Source: Citrobacter telavivensis (GTDB lineage Bacteria > Pseudomonadota > Gammaproteobacteria > Enterobacterales > Enterobacteriaceae). From it: a stretch of DNA of 64,000 bases. The notes beneath the pieces were generated by a model that saw only the letters and a list, made by a program, of their open reading frames with translations, did not search any database and was not told the origin of the DNA. The DNA lies in contig CP045205.1 of assembly GCA_009363175.1 (NCBI GenBank), forward strand, positions 4,774,001-4,838,000, written 5' to 3'. This document shows positions 42,452 through 50,871 of this stretch, in pieces. The position numbers and the translations under genes were made by a program. Every line of letters starts with the position of its first letter. Position 1 is the stretch's first letter.

Positions 42452-42485
42452 TAAAAGCATATCGCATTCGCCTGGAGTTGATTTA

Positions 42486-42572
42486 ATGATTCGTATCGCT
42501 CGCTTTAACGGTCTACTACTACTAAACGCATCTTCGTTGCGCGGTAGACTGGTGAGCGGCATACAGCATTAA
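42486..42572 (+). CDS. leuL: leu operon leader peptide LeuL
   Basis: A 28-residue leader peptide that senses charged leucyl-tRNA to control attenuation of leuABCD. It reads MIRIARFNGLLLLNASSLRG and then RLVSGIQH. Residues 10-13 are four consecutive leucines, all encoded by the rare codon CTA, and two or three further leucines follow. GGAG lies 10 bases before the ATG. The N-terminal residues differ from those of E. coli LeuL, but the control codons and the C-terminal SGIQH are the same. Confidence 0.95.
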   Translation: MIRIARFNGLLLLNASSLRGRLVSGIQH

Positions 42573-42590
42573 GTCGTATCCAGTAAGATA

Positions 42591-42620
42591 AAAAACCCGC
42601 GCCGTTGCGCGGGTTTTTTT
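42591..42620 (+). terminator. leu attenuator terminator
   Basis: AACCCGCGC (42594-42602) pairs with GCGCGGGTT (42607-42615) around a CGTT loop and runs into seven T. It lies between leuL and leuA. When ribosomes pass the CTA codons freely this hairpin forms and stops transcription. Confidence 0.95.
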
Positions 42621-42661
42621 ATGCTCGAAGCAAGGCGCCCTAAAGACTAAGGACCTAAAAC

Positions 42662-44233
42662 ATGAGCCAGCAAGTCATTATTTTCGATACCACTTTACGC
42701 GACGGTGAACAGGCGTTACAGGCAAGCCTGAGTGTGAAAGAGAAGCTGCAGATTGCGCTGGCCCTTGAGCGTATGGGTGTTGACGTCATGGAAGTCGGTT
42801 TCCCGGTCTCGTCTCCCGGCGACTTCGAATCCGTACAAACCATCGCCCGCCAGGTCAAGAACAGTCGGGTTTGTGCATTAGCCCGCTGCGTGGAAAAAGA
42901 TATCGACGTCGCGGCTGAGTCGCTGAAGGTCGCCGAAGCTTTCCGTATTCATACCTTTATTGCCACCTCACCGATGCATATCGCCACCAAACTGCGCAGC
43001 ACGCTGGATGAAGTGATTGAGCGTGCTGTCTATATGGTGAAACGCGCACGTAATTATACTGACGACGTCGAATTCTCGTGTGAGGATGCTGGCCGTACGC
43101 CTATTGCCGATCTGGCTCGCGTCGTGGAAGCCGCCATCAATGCTGGCGCAAAAACGATCAATATTCCTGACACCGTCGGCTACACCATGCCCTTCGAGTT
43201 CGCCGGCATTATCTCTGGCCTGTATGAGCGCGTGCCAAACATCGATAAAGCGATCATCTCTGTCCATACCCATGACGACTTAGGTCTGGGTGTCGGCAAC
43301 GCGCTGGCTGCGGTCCACGCGGGTGCGCGCCAGGTTGAAGGCGCGATGAACGGGATTGGTGAGCGTGCGGGCAACTGCTCGCTGGAAGAGGTGATCATGG
43401 CGATTAAAGTTCGTCAGGACATCCTGAACGTCAACACCCGCATTAACCATCAGGAGATCTGGCGTACCAGCCAGTTAGTCAGCCAGATCTGCAACATGCC
43501 GATCCCGGCGAACAAAGCCATTGTCGGTAGCGGCGCGTTTGCCCACTCCTCCGGGATCCACCAGGATGGCGTGCTGAAGAACCGAGAAAACTACGAAATC
43601 ATGACGCCGGAATCCATCGGTCTGAATCAGGTGCAACTGAACCTGACCTCCCGTTCCGGGCGCGCGGCGGTGAAACACCGTATGGATGAGATGGGCTATA
43701 AAGAGAGTGAATACAGCCTGGACAACCTGTACGACGCCTTCCTGAAGCTGGCCGATAAGAAAGGTCAGGTGTTCGACTACGATCTGGAAGCGCTGGCGTT
43801 TATTGGCAAGCAACAGGAAGAACCCGAGCACTTCCGCCTGGATTATTTCAGCGTCCAGTCCGGTTCTAACGATATTGCCACCGCCTCCGTCAGGCTGGCC
43901 TGCGGCAGTGACGTAAAAGCCGAAGCGGCTAACGGTAACGGTCCAGTCGATGCGATTTACCAGGCGATCAACCGTATTACCGATTACGACATTGAGCTGG
44001 TGAAATACAGCCTGTCCGCCAAAGGGCACGGTAAAGACGCTCTGGGTCAGGTGGATATCGTCGCGAACTATAACGGACGTCGCTTCCACGGCGTCGGTCT
44101 GGCGACAGACATTGTTGAATCTTCCGCGAAAGCGATGGTGCACGTGCTGAACAACATCTGGCGTGCGGCAGAAGTCGAAAAAGAGTTGCAACGTAAAGCT
44201 CAGAACAACGAGAACAACAAGGAAACCGTGTGA
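42662..44233 (+). CDS. leuA: 2-isopropylmalate synthase LeuA
   Basis: First enzyme of leucine synthesis: condenses 2-oxoisovalerate with acetyl-CoA. The 523 residues have the DRE-TIM barrel with the signature FDTTLRDGEQ near residue 9, the metal-binding HTHDD motif, and the C-terminal leucine-binding regulatory domain. It follows the attenuator and overlaps leuB by one base. Confidence 0.98.
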   Translation: MSQQVIIFDTTLRDGEQALQASLSVKEKLQIALALERMGVDVMEVGFPVSSPGDFESVQTIARQVKNSRVCALARCVEKDIDVAAESLKVAEAFRIHTFIATSPMHIATKLRSTLDEVIERAVYMVKRARNYTDDVEFSCEDAGRTPIADLARVVEAAINAGAKTINIPDTVGYTMPFEFAGIISGLYERVPNIDKAIISVHTHDDLGLGVGNALAAVHAGARQVEGAMNGIGERAGNCSLEEVIMAIKVRQDILNVNTRINHQEIWRTSQLVSQICNMPIPANKAIVGSGAFAHSSGIHQDGVLKNRENYEIMTPESIGLNQVQLNLTSRSGRAAVKHRMDEMGYKESEYSLDNLYDAFLKLADKKGQVFDYDLEALAFIGKQQEEPEHFRLDYFSVQSGSNDIATASVRLACGSDVKAEAANGNGPVDAIYQAINRITDYDIELVKYSLSAKGHGKDALGQVDIVANYNGRRFHGVGLATDIVESSAKAMVHVLNNIWRAAEVEKELQRKAQNNENNKETV

Positions 44234-45324
44234 TGTCGAAGAATTACCATATTGCTGTTTTGCCGGGCGACGGTATTGGTCCGGAAGTGATGGCGCAAGC
44301 CCTGAAAGTCCTGGAAGCGGTTCGCCATCGATTTGAGATGCGCATTACCACCAGTCGTTATGACGTCGGCGGCGCGGCGATCGACAACCACGGTCAACCG
44401 CTGCCGAAGGCGACGGTTGAAGGGTGCGAACAGGCCGACGCCGTTCTGTTTGGCTCCGTAGGCGGCCCGAAATGGGAACATCTGCCGCCTGACAGTCAGC
44501 CGGAGCGCGGCGCGCTGCTGCCGCTGCGTAAACACTTCAAACTGTTCAGCAACCTGCGTCCGGCAAAACTGTATCAGGGGCTGGAAGCCTTCTGCCCACT
44601 GCGCGCCGACATCGCCGCAAATGGCTTCGACATTCTGTGCGTCCGCGAACTGACCGGTGGCATCTACTTCGGTCAACCAAAAGGTCGCGAAGGCAGCGGC
44701 CAGCATGAAAAAGCGTTTGATACCGAAGTCTATCACCGCTTTGAAATTGAACGTATCGCGCGCATCGCGTTTGAATCCGCGCGTAAACGCCACCGTAAGG
44801 TGACTTCTATCGACAAAGCGAACGTTCTGCAAACCTCTATTTTGTGGCGTGAAATCGTCAATGAAATCGCCAAAGAGTATCCGGACGTTGAGCTGGCGCA
44901 TATGTATATCGACAACGCCACCATGCAGTTGATTAAAGACCCGTCACAGTTCGATGTGCTGCTGTGCTCTAACCTGTTTGGCGACATTTTGTCTGACGAA
45001 TGTGCAATGATCACCGGCTCAATGGGCATGTTGCCCTCCGCCAGTCTGAACGAGCAGGGCTTTGGTTTGTATGAACCCGCGGGCGGCTCCGCGCCGGATA
45101 TTGCCGGCAAGAATATCGCCAATCCGATTGCGCAAATTTTGTCGCTGGCGCTGCTGCTGCGCTACAGCCTTGATGCCGATGACGCAGCATCCGCCATTGA
45201 ACGTGCGGTTAACCGCGCATTAGAAGAAGGTATCCGCACCGGTGATTTAGCCCGTGGCGCGGCGGCCGTCGGTACTGATGAGATGGGCGACATCATTGCT
45301 CGCTACGTCGCACAAGGGGTGTAA
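44233..45324 (+). CDS. leuB: 3-isopropylmalate dehydrogenase LeuB
   Basis: NAD-dependent oxidative decarboxylase, the third step of leucine synthesis. The 363 residues include the GDGIGPEV nucleotide-loop start, the substrate arginines (LRPAKLYQGL, CVRELTGGIYFG) and the acidic metal site NLFGDILSDECAMITGSMGMLPSAS. The ATG at 44233 overlaps the leuA TGA; a GTG at 44230 is possible but not family-like. Confidence 0.98.
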   Translation: MSKNYHIAVLPGDGIGPEVMAQALKVLEAVRHRFEMRITTSRYDVGGAAIDNHGQPLPKATVEGCEQADAVLFGSVGGPKWEHLPPDSQPERGALLPLRKHFKLFSNLRPAKLYQGLEAFCPLRADIAANGFDILCVRELTGGIYFGQPKGREGSGQHEKAFDTEVYHRFEIERIARIAFESARKRHRKVTSIDKANVLQTSILWREIVNEIAKEYPDVELAHMYIDNATMQLIKDPSQFDVLLCSNLFGDILSDECAMITGSMGMLPSASLNEQGFGLYEPAGGSAPDIAGKNIANPIAQILSLALLLRYSLDADDAASAIERAVNRALEEGIRTGDLARGAAAVGTDEMGDIIARYVAQGV

Positions 45325-45326
45325 TC

Positions 45327-46727
45327 ATGGCTAAAACGTTATACGAAAAATTGTTTGATGCGCACGTAGTCTATGAAGCGCACAACGAAACCCCGCTGCT
45401 GTATATCGACCGACATCTGGTGCATGAAGTGACCTCTCCGCAGGCGTTCGACGGTCTGCGTGCACATGGTCGTCCGGTTCGTCAGCCGGGCAAAACCTTT
45501 GCCACGATGGATCACAACGTCTCTACGCAGACCAAAGATATCAATGCGTCCGGTGAAATGGCGCGTATCCAGATGCAGGAGTTGATTAAAAACTGCAACG
45601 AGTTTGGCGTTGAATTGTACGATCTGAACCACCCGTATCAGGGTATCGTTCACGTGATGGGGCCGGAACAAGGCGTGACCCTGCCGGGAATGACCATCGT
45701 TTGTGGCGACTCGCATACCGCAACCCACGGTGCCTTCGGTGCACTGGCGTTCGGTATTGGCACCTCCGAAGTGGAGCACGTCCTGGCGACCCAGACCCTG
45801 AAACAGGGCCGCGCCAAAACCATGAAGATTGAAGTCAACGGCACCGCCGCGCCGGGGATCACTGCGAAAGATATCGTGCTGGCGATTATCGGTAAAACCG
45901 GTAGCGCCGGTGGGACCGGTCACGTCGTTGAGTTTTGCGGTGATGCCATCCGAGCCCTGAGCATGGAAGGCCGTATGACCCTGTGCAACATGGCTATCGA
46001 AATGGGTGCCAAAGCCGGATTAGTTGCCCCGGATGAAACCACCTTCAATTACGTCAAAGGTCGTCTGCACGCGCCGAAAGGCAACGATTTTGATGACGCA
46101 GTCGCGTACTGGAAAACACTGCAAACCGACGCTGATGCAAGCTTTGATACGGTTGTGACCTTACAGGCAGAAGAGATTGCCCCGCAGGTAACCTGGGGAA
46201 CCAACCCGGGCCAGGTCATCGCCGTTACCGACAACATTCCCGATCCGGCGTCCTTTACCGATCCGGTTGAACGCGCCAGTGCCGAGAAAGCGCTGGCCTA
46301 TATGGGCCTGAAGTCCGGCGTACCGTTAACGGAAGTGGCGATTGATAAAGTGTTCATCGGCTCGTGCACCAACTCGCGTATTGAAGATTTGCGCGCCGCC
46401 GCGGAAGTCGCCAGAGGCCGTAAAGTCGCGCCGGGCGTCCAGGCTCTGGTGGTTCCAGGCTCCGGTCCGGTGAAGGCGCAGGCAGAAGCAGAAGGGCTGG
46501 ATAAGATCTTTATCGAAGCCGGTTTCGAGTGGCGTCTGCCGGGTTGCTCCATGTGTCTGGCAATGAACAATGACCGCCTGAATCCAGGTGAGCGCTGCGC
46601 GTCGACCAGCAACCGTAACTTTGAAGGTCGTCAGGGTCGTGGTGGGCGTACCCATCTGGTCAGCCCGGCGATGGCCGCTGCCGCTGCCGTTACCGGTCAT
46701 TTTGCCGATATTCGCAGCATCAAATAA
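45327..46727 (+). CDS. leuC: 3-isopropylmalate dehydratase large subunit LeuC
   Basis: Aconitase-family large subunit that isomerises 2- to 3-isopropylmalate with LeuD. The 466 residues carry the three [4Fe-4S] cysteines: one in FIGSCTNSRIEDL and two in LPGCSMCLAMN. It starts two bases after leuB and ends 10 bases before leuD. Confidence 0.98.
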   Translation: MAKTLYEKLFDAHVVYEAHNETPLLYIDRHLVHEVTSPQAFDGLRAHGRPVRQPGKTFATMDHNVSTQTKDINASGEMARIQMQELIKNCNEFGVELYDLNHPYQGIVHVMGPEQGVTLPGMTIVCGDSHTATHGAFGALAFGIGTSEVEHVLATQTLKQGRAKTMKIEVNGTAAPGITAKDIVLAIIGKTGSAGGTGHVVEFCGDAIRALSMEGRMTLCNMAIEMGAKAGLVAPDETTFNYVKGRLHAPKGNDFDDAVAYWKTLQTDADASFDTVVTLQAEEIAPQVTWGTNPGQVIAVTDNIPDPASFTDPVERASAEKALAYMGLKSGVPLTEVAIDKVFIGSCTNSRIEDLRAAAEVARGRKVAPGVQALVVPGSGPVKAQAEAEGLDKIFIEAGFEWRLPGCSMCLAMNNDRLNPGERCASTSNRNFEGRQGRGGRTHLVSPAMAAAAAVTGHFADIRSIK

Positions 46728-46737
46728 GGAGACTCCC

Positions 46738-47343
46738 ATGGCAGAGAAATTTACCCAACATCAAGGCCTGGTTGTCCCACTGGATGCCGCCAACGTCGAT
46801 ACCGACGCCATCATTCCTAAGCAGTTCTTGCAGAAGGTTACCCGCACCGGTTTTGGCGCGCACCTGTTCAATGACTGGCGTTTTCTGGATGAGAACGGCC
46901 AACAGCCGAATCCGGAGTTCGTCCTGAATTTCCCGGAGTATCAAGGGGCCTCGATTCTGTTGGCGCGTGAGAACTTCGGCTGCGGCTCTTCCCGTGAGCA
47001 CGCGCCGTGGGCGCTGACGGACTATGGCTTCAAAGTAGTGATTGCGCCGAGCTTCGCGGACATCTTCTATGGCAACAGCTTTAACAATCAGCTGTTGCCT
47101 GTGAAGCTGAGCGACGATGAGGTGGATGAGCTGTTCAACCTGGTCAAAGCCAATCCGGGGATTACATTTGAAGTGGACCTGGTCGCGCAGGTAGTGAAAG
47201 CAGGCGATAAGTCTTACAGCTTTAAGATCGACGACTTCCGCCGCCACTGCATGTTGAACGGTCTGGACAGCATCGGGTTGACGCTGCAGCACGAAGATGC
47301 GATCGCCACCTACGAAGAGAAACAGCCCGCGTTTATGCGCTAA
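46738..47343 (+). CDS. leuD: 3-isopropylmalate dehydratase small subunit LeuD
   Basis: Small swivelling subunit that completes isopropylmalate isomerase. The 201 residues include the substrate-binding loop NFGCGSSREHAPWAL. The start MAEKFTQHQG at 46738, behind AAGGAG, matches the family; the open frame extends further upstream only by chance. It is the last gene of the leu operon and is followed by a BIME. Confidence 0.97.
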   Translation: MAEKFTQHQGLVVPLDAANVDTDAIIPKQFLQKVTRTGFGAHLFNDWRFLDENGQQPNPEFVLNFPEYQGASILLARENFGCGSSREHAPWALTDYGFKVVIAPSFADIFYGNSFNNQLLPVKLSDDEVDELFNLVKANPGITFEVDLVAQVVKAGDKSYSFKIDDFRRHCMLNGLDSIGLTLQHEDAIATYEEKQPAFMR

Positions 47344-47352
47344 GCCCGCCAT

Positions 47353-47422
47353 GCCGGATGCGCTGCGCTTATCCGGCCTACGAATTTCTGTAGGTCGGAT
47401 AAGGCGTTAGCCGCCATCCGGC
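47353..47422. repeat. BIME (two inverted REP units) between leuD and setA
   Basis: GCCGGAT...ATCCGGCCTAC (47353-47381) and an inverted copy beginning GTAGGTCGGATAAGGCG (47390-47422) lie between convergent leuD and setA. Both fit the enterobacterial REP consensus. Likely roles are mRNA 3' protection and termination. Confidence 0.92.
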
Positions 47423-47432
47423 AATCCATAAA

Positions 47433-48611
47433 TCAAACGTCTTTCACCCGCCCGGTCATCACCAGCGTCACCAGCGAAATCGCCGCAATCACCCAGTACA
47501 CCGCGAAGTGACCGTAGCTCTGCGCGACAGCCCCCTGGATAACCCCTGCCAGAATGACGCCAGTCGAAATGCTGTTGGTAAATAACGTTGTCGCCGATCC
47601 GGCCCTGCCCGGCATCAGATCCTGAAACCAGAGCATTCCAATACCGGCAATAATGCCGATAAACACGGCATTGAACAGCTGCAGGATAAGCAGCGCCCGA
47701 TGGCTATGGAAGAAAATCAGCCCGAGATAAAACAGCACGCCCGCCGCCACGGCGGTAACCATCATCCGTCGCTTGCCGAAGCGTTTGACGTAAAAGCCAG
47801 CAAGGATCATCGCCGGGATTTCCAGCCCTGCAGCGGTCCCCATCAGGATCCCGGCAAGCTTATCCGGCAGTCCAAGCTCTGCGCTAATCCATAGCGGCAT
47901 ATCGATGATGTACATGGTGTTGCAGGTCCACATCAGCGTGGAGGCAATAAACAGCATGCGGACGTTTTTATCCTGCCAGCCACCGGCCTGGCTGACCGGC
48001 ACATCCGCAGGTTGTTCAACGCGGGCGACGGATGGCAGCATAAAGGCAATCAGGATGAAACTGAGCGCAAAAATCGTGGCGGCAATCGAAAACATCATCA
48101 TGAAGCCATAATTCAGCGCCAACATGAATGCCAGCGGCGGGCCAATCACCCACGCCAGTGAAAGCTGTGCACGCATCACCGAACTGAACATCACCACTTC
48201 ACGCGCCGAGCTGTCGGCATATTCCCGTGCCAGGGCGAACAGTTGCGGCATCGCGGTATTTGCCAGCGACGCCAGCAGTACGCCGCAGGTAATCAACGTC
48301 AGATAGTGACGATTAAAGGCAAACAACAGCGCATTACCGACTGCCATCAGACAACAGAACAGAATCAGCTTGCGGCGGTCTCCCTGGCTGTCGGAGCGTT
48401 TTGCCAGCGCAAGACTCACGCCAATCCCGGCGATGGCGTTAACGGTATAGAACAGTCCCACCCAGAACGGCTGCGCCCCGACCTCGCGACTGAGAAACAG
48501 GCTCAGCGTCGGGGCCTGTAGCGCCCCTGCCACGCCCATCATAAATGCGACCAGCATAAACGCCGCGTACACACCGTTGAGACGTCGTCCCATCGTGATC
48601 AACCAGAGCAT
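47433..48611 (-). CDS. setA: Sugar efflux transporter SetA
   Basis: Major facilitator family exporter of glucosides and lactose analogues, part of the glucose-phosphate stress response. The 392 residues form 12 membrane segments with the MFS loop motif LAKRSDSQGDRRK near residues 69-81. The MLWLITMGRRLNGVYAAFM start parallels E. coli SetA (MIWIMTMARRMNGV). In E. coli it is cotranscribed with sgrS, which lies upstream here but is separated by an ERIC element. Confidence 0.96.
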   Translation of the reverse strand: MLWLITMGRRLNGVYAAFMLVAFMMGVAGALQAPTLSLFLSREVGAQPFWVGLFYTVNAIAGIGVSLALAKRSDSQGDRRKLILFCCLMAVGNALLFAFNRHYLTLITCGVLLASLANTAMPQLFALAREYADSSAREVVMFSSVMRAQLSLAWVIGPPLAFMLALNYGFMMMFSIAATIFALSFILIAFMLPSVARVEQPADVPVSQAGGWQDKNVRMLFIASTLMWTCNTMYIIDMPLWISAELGLPDKLAGILMGTAAGLEIPAMILAGFYVKRFGKRRMMVTAVAAGVLFYLGLIFFHSHRALLILQLFNAVFIGIIAGIGMLWFQDLMPGRAGSATTLFTNSISTGVILAGVIQGAVAQSYGHFAVYWVIAAISLVTLVMTGRVKDV

Positions 48612-48630
48612 ATTTATCCCTTAATACACA

Positions 48631-48733
48631 CGTCATCCTTCAGGCTGCCTCTGCGTTAATTACGCGCGCTCACCCCCAGTCACATACTTCTGGGGATTCA
48701 CTCACTTGCCGTCTGGCCTGAATGATTTCGTAT
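48631..48733. repeat. ERIC element (shortened) between sgrS and setA
   Basis: CTCACCCCCAGTCAC and TCTGGGGATTCACTC at 48669-48702 form the conserved inverted core of ERIC/IRU elements, flanked by pairing arms (CGTCATCCTTCAGGCTGCC and its partner near 48705-48733). The central part appears shorter than in the 127-base consensus. It occupies most of the 140 bases between the SgrS terminator and the setA start. Confidence 0.8.
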
Positions 48734-48751
48734 ATAAACGAAGTCAAAACG

Positions 48752-48980
48752 AAAAAAGCCAGCAGATAATACCTGCTGGCGCGGTGATTAACACCAATAC
48801 TCAGTCACACATGATGTCTGCTACTCCAGGGTCAGGCTGTCACCTCCCACTGCATCAGTTCTTCCAGCATCTTTAAGCGCTGCGGCGCGCTCAGGCAAGC
48901 CAACCAAGACAACCCTTCTGTCGCGGCAAAGTACTTCTGATAAAACTGGCGCATAGATGACCCCTTCATAGTGCTTCATC
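48752..48980 (-). ncRNA. sgrS: SgrS small RNA (glucose-phosphate stress)
   Basis: Hfq-dependent RNA of about 229 nt that pairs with ptsG and other mRNAs and also encodes SgrT. The predicted 5' end (GATGAAGCA at 48980) matches the E. coli start. The ptsG-pairing segment GTGTGACTGAGTATTGGTGT (48810-48791, minus strand) appears identical to the E. coli one. The 3' end is a terminator stem GCCAGCAG/CTGCTGGC followed by TTTTTT, which is also the Hfq site. It is divergent from its activator gene sgrR. Confidence 0.95.
48832..48954 (-). CDS. sgrT: Small inhibitor of glucose uptake SgrT (inside SgrS)
   Basis: A 40-residue peptide encoded in the 5' half of SgrS that blocks glucose transport through PtsG. 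It reads MRQFYQKYFAATEGLSWL and ends LEELMQWEVTA. The MRQFYQ start, the central PQRL segment and the LMQW end match E. coli SgrT, which is 43 residues. The upstream purine stretch GAAGGGG can act as ribosome binding site. Confidence 0.93.
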   Translation of the reverse strand: MRQFYQKYFAATEGLSWLACLSAPQRLKMLEELMQWEVTA

Positions 48981-49047
48981 GGAATGTATTATTGGCCTAA
49001 TATAGGGATAATAAAATTGCTGAGTTTTCCGCAGGAGTTCCCCTTTT

Positions 49048-50703
49048 ATGTCTTCTGGCCGTCTGCAACAACAGTTCATCCGCTTGTGGCAATGCTGCGA
49101 CGGCAAAACGCAGGACACCACGCTTAACGAACTGGCGGATCTCCTGAGCTGCTCCCGTCGCCATATGCGTACGCTGCTCAATACTATGCAGGAACGCGGT
49201 TGGCTAACGTGGGAAGCAGAGGTTGGACGCGGAAAACGTTCACGCTTAACTTTCCTGTATACCGGACTGGCGCTCCAGCAGCAGCGCGCGGAAGATCTAC
49301 TGGAGCAGGATCGCATCGATCAACTGGTGCAACTGGTGGGTGACAAAACGGCCGTACGGCAGATGCTGGTCTCCCATCTGGGCCGCAGTTTCCGTCAGGG
49401 TCGTCATATTCTTCGTGTTCTTTACTACCGCCCGATGCAAAATCTACTGCCGGGCAGCGCGCTGCGACGCTCAGAAACCCATATTGCCCGCCAAATCTTC
49501 AGCGCCCTGACCCGCGTAAATGAGGAAAATGGGGAACTGGAAGCGGATATCGCCCATCACTGGCAACAAATTTCTCCCCTGCACTGGCGCTTTTTTCTGC
49601 GTCCGGGGATCCATTTTCATCACGGTCGTGAACTGGAAATGGACGATGTGGTGTCGTCCCTGACGCGCATTAACGTCTTACCGCTCTATTCCCATATCAG
49701 CGAGATCGTCTCGCCAACATCCTGGACGCTGGACATTCACCTGTCTCAGCCCGATCGCTGGCTGCCGTGGTTGCTGGGCCAGGTCCCGGCGATGATCCTG
49801 CCACGCGAATGGGAAACCCTGAGCAATTTCTCCAGCCATCCGATTGGCACCGGCCCTTACGCCGTGATACGAAATACACGTAATCAGCTGAAAATCCACG
49901 CCTTTGACGATTTCTTCGGTTTTCGGGCACTGATTGATGAAGTGAACGTCTGGGTACTGCCGGATATTGGTGACGAGCCGAACGGCGGTCTGACGTTGAA
50001 AGGTCCCACAGAAGATGAGAAGGCCATCGAAAGCCGCCTGGAAGAAGGGTGCTATTACCTGCTGTTCGACGCCCGTACCCATCGCGGCGCCAATCAGGAG
50101 GTCAGAGAGTGGGTCAGTCGCGTACTGTCACCGAGCAACCTGCTTTACTATGCCGATGAACAGTATCAGCGCCACTGGTTCCCGGCCTACGGTTTGCTGC
50201 CCCGCTGGCATCACGCTCGACCGGGCCACGGCGAGAAACCCGCCGGGCTGGAAACGCTCACGCTGACCTATTATCACGAACACATCGAACACCAAGTGAT
50301 TGCGCAGATCATGAGTCAGCTGCTGGCTGAACATCAGGTGACGCTGGAAATTCAGGAGATCGACTACGATCAGTGGCATGCAGGGGAAATTGAGAGCGAC
50401 ATCTGGCTTAACAGCGCCAACTTCACCCTGCCGCTCGACTTCTCCTTGTTCGCGCATCTGTGCGAAGTCCCGCTGTTGCAGCACTGCATTCCGCTGGACT
50501 GGGAAGCCGACGCCGCACGATGGCGCACCGGCGAGATGAATCTGGCCGCGTGGTGCCAGCAACTACTCGCCAGCAAAGCGATTGTCCCGCTTATTCACCA
50601 CTGGCTGATTATTCAGGGGCAGCGCAGTATGCGTGGCTTGCGCATGAACACCCTCGGCTGGTTCGACTTTAAATCCGCGTGGTTTGCCCCGCCAGATCCT
50701 TAG
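49048..50703 (+). CDS. sgrR: Transcriptional regulator SgrR
   Basis: Activator of sgrS under glucose-phosphate stress. The 551 residues match E. coli in length and join an N-terminal winged helix (TTLNELADLLSCSRRHMRTLL, about 27-47) to a C-terminal solute-binding-protein-like domain that probably senses a sugar phosphate. It is divergent from sgrS with a 67-base gap that must contain both promoters, and it is followed by the thi riboswitch. Confidence 0.97.
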   Translation: MSSGRLQQQFIRLWQCCDGKTQDTTLNELADLLSCSRRHMRTLLNTMQERGWLTWEAEVGRGKRSRLTFLYTGLALQQQRAEDLLEQDRIDQLVQLVGDKTAVRQMLVSHLGRSFRQGRHILRVLYYRPMQNLLPGSALRRSETHIARQIFSALTRVNEENGELEADIAHHWQQISPLHWRFFLRPGIHFHHGRELEMDDVVSSLTRINVLPLYSHISEIVSPTSWTLDIHLSQPDRWLPWLLGQVPAMILPREWETLSNFSSHPIGTGPYAVIRNTRNQLKIHAFDDFFGFRALIDEVNVWVLPDIGDEPNGGLTLKGPTEDEKAIESRLEEGCYYLLFDARTHRGANQEVREWVSRVLSPSNLLYYADEQYQRHWFPAYGLLPRWHHARPGHGEKPAGLETLTLTYYHEHIEHQVIAQIMSQLLAEHQVTLEIQEIDYDQWHAGEIESDIWLNSANFTLPLDFSLFAHLCEVPLLQHCIPLDWEADAARWRTGEMNLAAWCQQLLASKAIVPLIHHWLIIQGQRSMRGLRMNTLGWFDFKSAWFAPPDP

Positions 50704-50742
50704 TCCTTTTGATCTCTTCACGTAATCATTACAATGTGGCGT

Positions 50743-50828
50743 TCTCAACGGGGTGCTGCGCCAGAGGCGTGGGCTGAGAAAATACCCGTCGAACCTGATC
50801 CGGATAACGCCGGCGAAGGGATTTGAGG
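50743..50828 (+). promoter_or_regulatory. TPP riboswitch (thi box) of thiBPQ
   Basis: The conserved thiamine pyrophosphate aptamer is complete: GGGGTGC, CTGAGA, ACCCGTCGAACCTGATC and GGATAACGCCGGCGAAGGGA occur in order. The closing stem pairs CTCAA (50744-50748) with TTGAG (50823-50827). Part of that 3' arm can instead pair with CTCAAAATCC (50835-50844), giving an exclusive alternative hairpin upstream of the thiB ribosome binding site. The same region is detected as the SroA RNA in E. coli. Confidence 0.95.
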
Positions 50829-50871
50829 CTACCGCTCAAAATCCTTTGCCACTCTTCTATTGAGGTGCAAA

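Noticed and set aside
42368..42562. 64-codon open frame opposite leuL
   Set aside because: Antisense to the promoter and leader peptide, whose identity is certain.
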